A stretch of DNA of 64,000 bases from Boesenbergia rotunda. Lineage: Eukaryota > Streptophyta > Magnoliopsida > Zingiberales > Zingiberaceae. Each line of letters begins with the position of its first letter. The first letter of the stretch is position 1. The translations under genes and the position numbers were made by a program. Shown here piece after piece: positions 57,786-64,000 of this stretch. The notes beneath the pieces are model-generated. The model saw nothing but the letters and a program-made list of their open reading frames with translations, was not told the origin of the DNA and ran no database searches. The stretch lies in assembly GCA_024364735.1 (NCBI GenBank), contig JAGFNQ010000948.1:23554-87553 (forward strand). The letters are read 5' to 3'.

Positions 57786-59779
57786 ATTGATATGCAAGTA
57801 TATATATTACAAGCTTGAACAGGACTAATGAATGATAAACATCTACTCATTTAGTGTCATCATTCTATTCCCAAACTTAATTATTAATTAATTTAATATT
57901 ATTGAAATGATACAAATTAGATTAATTAATCCTAAATTATCTTCTTGCTTCGCAAAACTAATAAATTATAAGTTGAAATGATACGAGCAAATGTTCATCT
58001 ACACATTATTTAATTGTGAACTTGTACTTGCACCAAGCTAGAAAAAAAATTAAGAATTATATATAATATTATTTTTTACCAAAAGAAAATTATCTAGGCT
58101 AGTAGATTATAAGCAAAGACAGCAACTCTAATTCATAAAAAAAAAAATTATGTCTCAGTCTTTTGACAATTTAATCATCAATGAATTAACTATCCACACT
58201 AACTAACTAAATTTAAAACACTTTGATTATCATGATTAGAAGACCTAGTTCATGAGATAAATGAAAAGTAAGAAAGACTTTAAAATTAAGGGAGAAAAAG
58301 TACTTAGAATGATGATTTAGCTAGGGTTCCTTCATCAATACTCAAACCCTAATGGTGAGTGAACATTCTTCTTGAAATTTTTGTAGTAGGACTAGATATT
58401 CATGCTTGCTTGATTATGAGCTAAAATGATGTTGAATAGTACTCTTTACAAGGCACAAAGCAATTAATGGTGGGCATTTGCCACCCTAATTAACTAACTG
58501 TTTTTCGAAAGCATTAGGTTCTTCTCGTCCTCCATAAGCCACATTTTTTAGCTTCGGGTATGATGATCGACTCTTCGCCCGCACTTATTATATGAGTTGC
58601 AACAAGAAAACAAAATCAGTTGTCTCGAAAAGTTAGTTAGTCGGACCTAGTTAGATCGACGAGTTATTGGATATATACTTTTTATTAATAGAATGGCGAG
58701 CTTAACTCCTAAATGCCTATTTAGAAAAAAAATGTTAACTTCTAAACCTTGATTTATGTATTAACTTTATTCTTAAAAATAAAATAATTGACTCTATATT
58801 TTTGAATGTCAAATAAGGGTATCCAAAGGTTTGCCTAATTCAATCTCTCTTCTTCGTATGAAAATGAACTAACAAGTTAAGTGAAACGATTTTGACCAAA
58901 CTATTTTTCAATGGCTCGAACATTTTAAGACTAAACTAACCTATTTTAAGGGATATATAGGAAGTTTAGTCCTAATTACTCTACATACTGCACAATTTTC
59001 ACTTCTCTTGAATTCACCATCAATCAAAATATATAGTAAGTAGCCCATCATCTATAGCAAAGTTTATCCATTGGTGAAACTTAAGTACTAGTCATATCAA
59101 ATTAGGTTTAGTTCAAACTACTCGGCTTTATTATGGACTCTGTAGAAACCTAGAGAGCCCTAGGATGAAGTGAGAATCTAAACAAACAAAAAAAAATAAG
59201 AACGATATTGGAAGTGTTAAGATATGTTTAGTGCATATATAGACTAGGAGTCAATACGAGTTTAAACAAAATGATAAAAGATAATATGGTGCATGAAGCT
59301 GATGTCAATATGAGATTTTAGGGAAGAATTAGATCATATATTGTACACAACCTTATCTTAGATTACAAATATGATAATAATTTTATCACTACGCCGAGCC
59401 TCCTCTTCGAGTTTAGCTAAAAGAATAGTGAAAGATTATTGGTATGATATCATATAGAAGAAATGTGTCTTCCCCGTAACTCTCTTTCTTAATTTTAATT
59501 AGCATAATGTATCTAGGTTCTACCGATTAATCTAGAGTTATCGATCCAATATCATGATCGAAAGTACTATTAGGATAAATTAGGAAGTACTTACAACGGA
59601 CGATCTATCAACCTAGTATTTTTAAATTAATCAACCATTAAAAAAATTTATTCCTTAATTCATTAAAATTAAAATTCAATATTTAAATATTGAAAAAATT
59701 TAAAAAAAAAATATTCTACCACTACACATTAAGTTGAGTTTCAGTATGCATTCGTGCAGGTACAACCCTGCTAGTTTCG
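57786..59779. other. AT-rich intergenic DNA, no gene seen
   Basis: I see no open frame with coding character, no structural RNA and no repeat copy shared with the rest of the window. Confidence 0.6.
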
Positions 59780-60095
59780 GTGGGAGAGGAGAGGAGACGA
59801 GTGTGGAGTGCACGTGAGCACGGTCTCCGAGTCTGCAAAGGCGCGGCATGGAGCAGCAGCAGCTGGGCAGCTGTCGGCCATCTCCAGCCCCTCGTCTGCC
59901 TTCTGGTTCGCGTATCGGAAATGCATGCCTGCCCCTGCCCGCTGCCCCTGCTCCTGCCCGGCTGCCCCTGCCCCATTGCTTGCCCCTGCACAGTGTGCAC
60001 CGCAGGCGATGTGCGTGCTCCGCGCCCGCATTTCCCGGGGGACGACCCACTTGCCACCCTCCCTCCCGTGGACAGCATCACCGTATTCATTTATT
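59780..60095. other. GC-rich low-complexity island
   Basis: About 300 bp of GC-rich sequence with repeated gcccctgcc units stands in AT-rich DNA. Open frames occur on both strands in several phases, which is what a GC-rich sequence gives by chance. None shows a known motif. It may be a promoter-proximal island or an exon remnant. Confidence 0.5.
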
Positions 60096-62122
60096 AATTT
60101 TGATCAAATTTTGTTTCATAAAACAAAAAATAAAAAATAAAAAATAACTTCTATAATTAAACAAATCGAGTTGAATAGAAAAGTTAAATAATGTCCGGGA
60201 TATACCGGTGGGGTGTCTATTCTAAAACATCATGAGGAGTGAATTTTAACTTTAATAATTTGTAACTGTTTCATAAGTTATTAGCCTTTCAAAATTTATT
60301 CTCATAATCGATAAAAAAAATTATGAACTCAAATTAGTAAAATAAAAATTAAAGTTAATTAAAAAATAGAAAAGAATGTTATCCAATTTCAACTGAGCAA
60401 TGAATACCCCCACCACTAATTATCTTTTTTTTTTCCTCGTCCATGATCTTGCAGGTGGCGTGATTGACTTGAATAGATTCTCAGTATTTATTCATCAACA
60501 ACCTCGATTAGATTTTTTTTTTAATTTTTAACTCAACGTGTGGATAGCTTTTGTAATAATAATTATTTTTTAAAAAAAATCAACTTGTCATATAATAATA
60601 TGTAGTCATCTTTTTGTCGTTTTATAGAGCAAATTTAAAATTAAATTAGGTACTAGAAAGAAATAAATTCCGTAGAGAGTGATGGGGAAGCATGGAAGAA
60701 TTTCAATATTTTTGTTAGGCTAGTCATTATCGATTGATGCCTAGAATTTGCTACATATTTAAAATTTTGATAAATTCTACTTTATTTCTAAGTATATTTA
60801 TATATGAAAAAGTTATGGTCAACTAAGAAATTAAATTTCATTTTTCTTTGTAATGTATTAATTTATTAAAATGGCCTTTGAGTGTTTTTGACTTTACCAT
60901 GTTTATAACTTTTGAAAAAGGAAATGCATTAGATAGAGGCATAGAGCAAAGTAAAAATATATTTATATTATATTATATATATAATTCCACAAAACAAACA
61001 AAAAAAAATTGAAGTAAAAGAAAGCAAAGAACATATAAACATATCACATACGTAAATCTAAGGTTTTATTATCATCAATATTTTAATAAAAAATATATTT
61101 TAATACAAAAAAAAGAAGAAAAAAAAGGTAAGTGGCAAAAATGAAACATGTCCCACCGATCAAAAAATACCTTCTGTCTCCGGGCATGGGGTTCACGTGC
61201 GCGCACGTGATCTCCAGCTTGAGGAACGAGAAAAAAATAACTTTTACTTTCTCCCCCACGCAATTTAATAAATTCAATGAGCATTAATTAAGTTTTGACC
61301 ATCGCCGTTTCCCTCTGGAAACATCCAGTCCAGTAATATTTTATACATTATCCTTGTTCATGATCTTCTGCACAGGAAATTAACTTGCAGCTACAGAGAA
61401 CTTTTTTATTTTCAATTTACTAAATTACAGAAAGCATAATTAACTATGCAACATTATTATTTGTGGTGCAAAGAATGAAAGGTATTGTATGATGTAGAAA
61501 AGAAAAAAGCACTTGTTCTTTGGACACTGACAGTCATTTAAATATTTTATCAATTAAAAATGTAGTAAAGTAAAATCTTACTGAAGCATTTTAATTATTT
61601 ATTCGACCAAATCACTGAAGGCTGGGTAGCTGATGGTTTGTTTAATCAGTCGAATTAGTTTGTATAAAGAACTCAAATGTGTTCCAGTGCACTTACCTTA
61701 CTGTTCACTGTGTGTGCTCTTTGCTGCAGCAATGAATCATGTAAGGTTCAGCTTTTCCTTGAACCATTGCAGTGACAGCTTGTTAGATAAATTTTTGATT
61801 CATTAAGAAAAGACAAGGAAACTGAAATTTGAGAAAGGGGATACTGACAGTGTTTGGAGCAATAGAGAATTTCTGTTTGGATTGGTCTAATATCACAATA
61901 CTGAAGGCAGATAAGTTACAATCATGACATAGATACATGCCTACTCTTGGTGAATCACATAATCCTACTTGTTTCTTTCAATCACCAATCCCTCATGAAG
62001 ATTGGTACTAATCAAGAAGATAAGTACCCTAGTAGTTGTCCGATATGGTAGTATCAAACTATGGGAATAGTGTAAGTATCCCGGAATAGGTTTGATATCG
62101 CTAACCGAGTCAAGTTAGGTCC
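60096..62122. other. AT-rich intergenic DNA with a G-box palindrome
   Basis: I see no gene. The only marked signal is the palindrome at 61194-61209, listed separately. AT runs and purine-rich tracts are frequent. Confidence 0.6.
61194..61209. promoter_or_regulatory. Double G-box in a perfect 16-bp palindrome
   Basis: CACGTGCGCGCACGTG is its own reverse complement and holds two CACGTG G-box cores, known binding sites of plant bHLH and bZIP factors. No gene start is visible nearby, so its role is open. Confidence 0.45.
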
Positions 62123-62993
62123 TGTTGGTATTAGATCTCTGTATCTAAGTGTGCAGGAGCTTAAGAGCACAGGAAGTCGAGCGAAAGACGCAGCAGACGA
62201 GAAGGATAGCGTGGGAAAGGAGCCGACGGGCTCGGCGCATCCGAGGGATGCGAAGGCTGCGGAAGAGTTCACCGGTGGAGCGAAAATGACACGCACAACG
62301 TCCGAGGGACGAGAAGCCAGGTAGAAAGTATGCTCGAGGAGAAGGCCGGAAACGAGTTCAGATGAGCCCAACTCTGGATGGCTGAAAATTACCTAGGAGG
62401 CTAGAAGAAGGCTAGTCAACTGGAATTGACCAGTTAGTTCCTGGGCACCCTAGAGAATTCAGGCGCCCGCATGGATACGGGTGCCCAATGATACATGTGC
62501 CCGAGTTCATACAGGCGCTCAAGACCTTATACTTATCGCCAAAACGAGCAGTTTTCTGACAGTTGTGACGTGGATAGACATTGACAGTACTCGGGCGTCG
62601 TGTGCACTCGGATGCCCATGATGTGCCATGTTAGCATATCAATAAGTTTTCTTAGGAGCTATAAATAGACCTCTGAACTCAGATCAATTTATCAATTGAA
62701 GCTTTAATGAATTTTCTTATTTGTTTTTACTTGTTTTTTGAGTGTCTAAATTCTGTAAGAGGCTTATCCGCCCACAAGGAGATAATCTGAAGAGTGAGTT
62801 TTCATTTGTCTTGGATTAGCATCCACCCAGGTTGCAAACCAAGTGCATTCTGTGTCTCTTTTCTTTGAAGTTAATTTGATTTATGATTATTGTTTTGTGC
62901 TAACTAACTATCTTTGTTTAAGAACAACAAAAGATAAAGTTCTCTTTTTTAAGGGCAATTCACCCTCCTCTTGTTGGCCGACCGATCCCTACA
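62123..62993 (+). repeat. 5' LTR of element H (SIRE-type copia)
   Basis: TGTTGGTATTAG to GATCCCTACA, 871 bp, followed directly by an initiator-Met primer site (TGGTATCAGAGC at 62996-63007). The TATA box is at 62660-62667 (TATAAATA). Upstream at 62448-62530 are degenerate units around gggcaccc, ggcgcccg and gggtgccc, similar in type to the GGGCGCCC arrays of elements A-C. Confidence 0.85.
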
Positions 62994-63069
62994 ATTGGTA
63001 TCAGAGCCCAACAGCTTTTGAAAGACTAACCGCCAAATAAAGGAACAAAACTATAGTCAGACCAAGTAT

Positions 63070-64000
63070 CTACTCGCTAAAATTTGAGGGAGAGTTCGCA
63101 ATGTGGAAGTGTTGCATGGAGGTATTTTTCAAAAATGATTTTGAATTGCTTTTAATAAAGAAAAATAATTTTGTAGTGCCCAAAGACAAGGAAGAACACC
63201 TCTGGTCAAACAAGAAGCAAGTTAAATTCGTAGCTAATGGAAAAGCAGAGTTCCATTTACGTTACATGCTACTAGCTTAGGAGGTCAACCAGATCGGCAC
63301 ATACATATCAGCAAAAGAGCTCTAGGAGAAATTCTTAGAGTTACACGAACGAATCTCAAAAGCAAAACCGGCACGACGTGATATACTACGAAACGAGCTA
63401 ACTAATCTCCAAATGAAAGAAGGAGAGACAGTATCCAAACTTCAGGCAAAGATAAAAAAGCTCATCATTGGTCTCACGAATCTCGGAAAAAAGGTAACAA
63501 ACTAAGATTCATTAAGATATGCCTTGAACGCTTTTCCCAGAACACCAGAATGGATGTCGTTAATTGACTTCTATTACATTTCCAAGAACTTCGAGGTAAG
63601 TACATTGAAAATTTTGTTTTCTACTTTTGAGCTTCACGAATCTAGATATGCAGGATCAAGAAAGTAAAAGATGGGCAGCATCACCCTAGCGGCAAGGAGG
63701 GTACCGGAGGAGGAATCTTCAACTGATGAAGAGGAAACGACCTACATGGTAAGGAAATTTAAAAAAAAAAGTCTAATAACTTTAATAAGATGCAGGTCAA
63801 AAGAAATCCTTGAAACAAAAGTAAAATCAAAAGCTACAACTGCGATGAAGGACACGTCAAAGATAATTGCCCAAAGTTGAAGAACAAGGGGAAAAGAGCA
63901 ACAAAGTCAAAGACTCACAACCTAAAAGCAACATGGGATGAGTCATCATCGGATAAATCTAAAGTCAAGGAATACGTCGGACTAGCACTGATGACTAGTC
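63070..64000 (+). pseudogene. Decayed gag of element H, cut by the window edge
   Basis: One frame reads SLKFEGEFAMWKCCMEVFFK, then LRNELTNLQMKEGETVSKLQ and LGKKVTN, which is a copia gag N-terminal domain (UBN2 type). At least four in-frame stops and a frameshift break it. Near 63835-63875 a zinc knuckle remnant reads SYNCDEGHVKDNC, with the first cysteine changed to serine and one residue lost. The following KATWDESSSDKSK matches the segment after the knuckle in SIRE elements. Any pol would lie to the right of the window. Confidence 0.8.

Noticed and set aside
59700..60147. Six overlapping ORFs of 86-122 codons in the GC-rich island
   Set aside because: All frames on both strands are open because of GC-rich composition. 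None has a recognisable motif.

Overview
The window is nuclear DNA of a flowering plant, probably a monocot (an inference from the very GC-rich, intronless AT-hook gene and the mix of retrotransposon lineages; the species is not identified). About 53 kb of the 64 kb is a nested stack of LTR retrotransposons. Only one intact cellular protein gene is evident, an AHL (AT-hook nuclear-localised) gene at 56193-57038 on the minus strand. I saw no rRNA or tRNA genes and no CRISPR array.

Layout. 1-9376: an Athila-type Ty3/gypsy element on the minus strand with 5' LTR, tRNA-Asp primer site, gag-protease and RT-RNase H-integrase; its 3' LTR lies beyond the window. 9377-11168: the 3' end and LTR of a Ty1/copia element, into which the Athila copy appears to have inserted. 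11169-11785: degenerate SIRE-like gag. 11786-34256: element E, a decayed Tat-type Ty3/gypsy element on the plus strand. It is split by element A (14311-21557, TSD GACAG), solo LTR F (24088-25902, TSD GCAAC), an Athila solo LTR (26235-29181, TSD AGCCT/AACCT) and solo LTR G (31527-33771, TSD GATAA/GATAG). E carries an antisense gene in its 3' region. 34257-53204: element D, minus strand, inserted in E's 3' LTR. D itself holds element C in its left LTR (34459-41473, TSD GATCA), element B in its gag (44234-51120, TSD GTAGG) and a further solo LTR in its leader. 53205-55530: gene fragments (an HSP90 piece, an unknown acidic ORF, a gypsy gag leader). 56193-57038: AHL. 57039-62122: AT-rich intergenic DNA with a SINE-like segment, a GC-rich island and a double G-box palindrome. 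62123-64000: 5' LTR and decayed gag of another SIRE-type element (H).

The most unusual material is in A, B, C and D. All have LTRs, an initiator-Met primer site and a polypurine tract, but no RT or integrase. They fit the gag-only non-autonomous class (TR-GAG or LARD-like). A and B encode only a two-zinc-knuckle protein, C only the N-terminal capsid-like half, and D both halves. A, B and C share two internal non-coding structures despite different LTRs: a block of about 240 bp, and a run of about four stem-loops of about 60 nt. Their LTRs carry arrays of 20-nt hairpins whose arms vary in compensated pairs, plus arrays of GGGCGCCC palindromes, upstream of the TATA box. D, F, H and the solo LTR in D have palindrome arrays of other sequence in the same position. 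This suggests a shared structured-RNA or palindrome-based cis system in non-autonomous SIRE-like retrotransposons.
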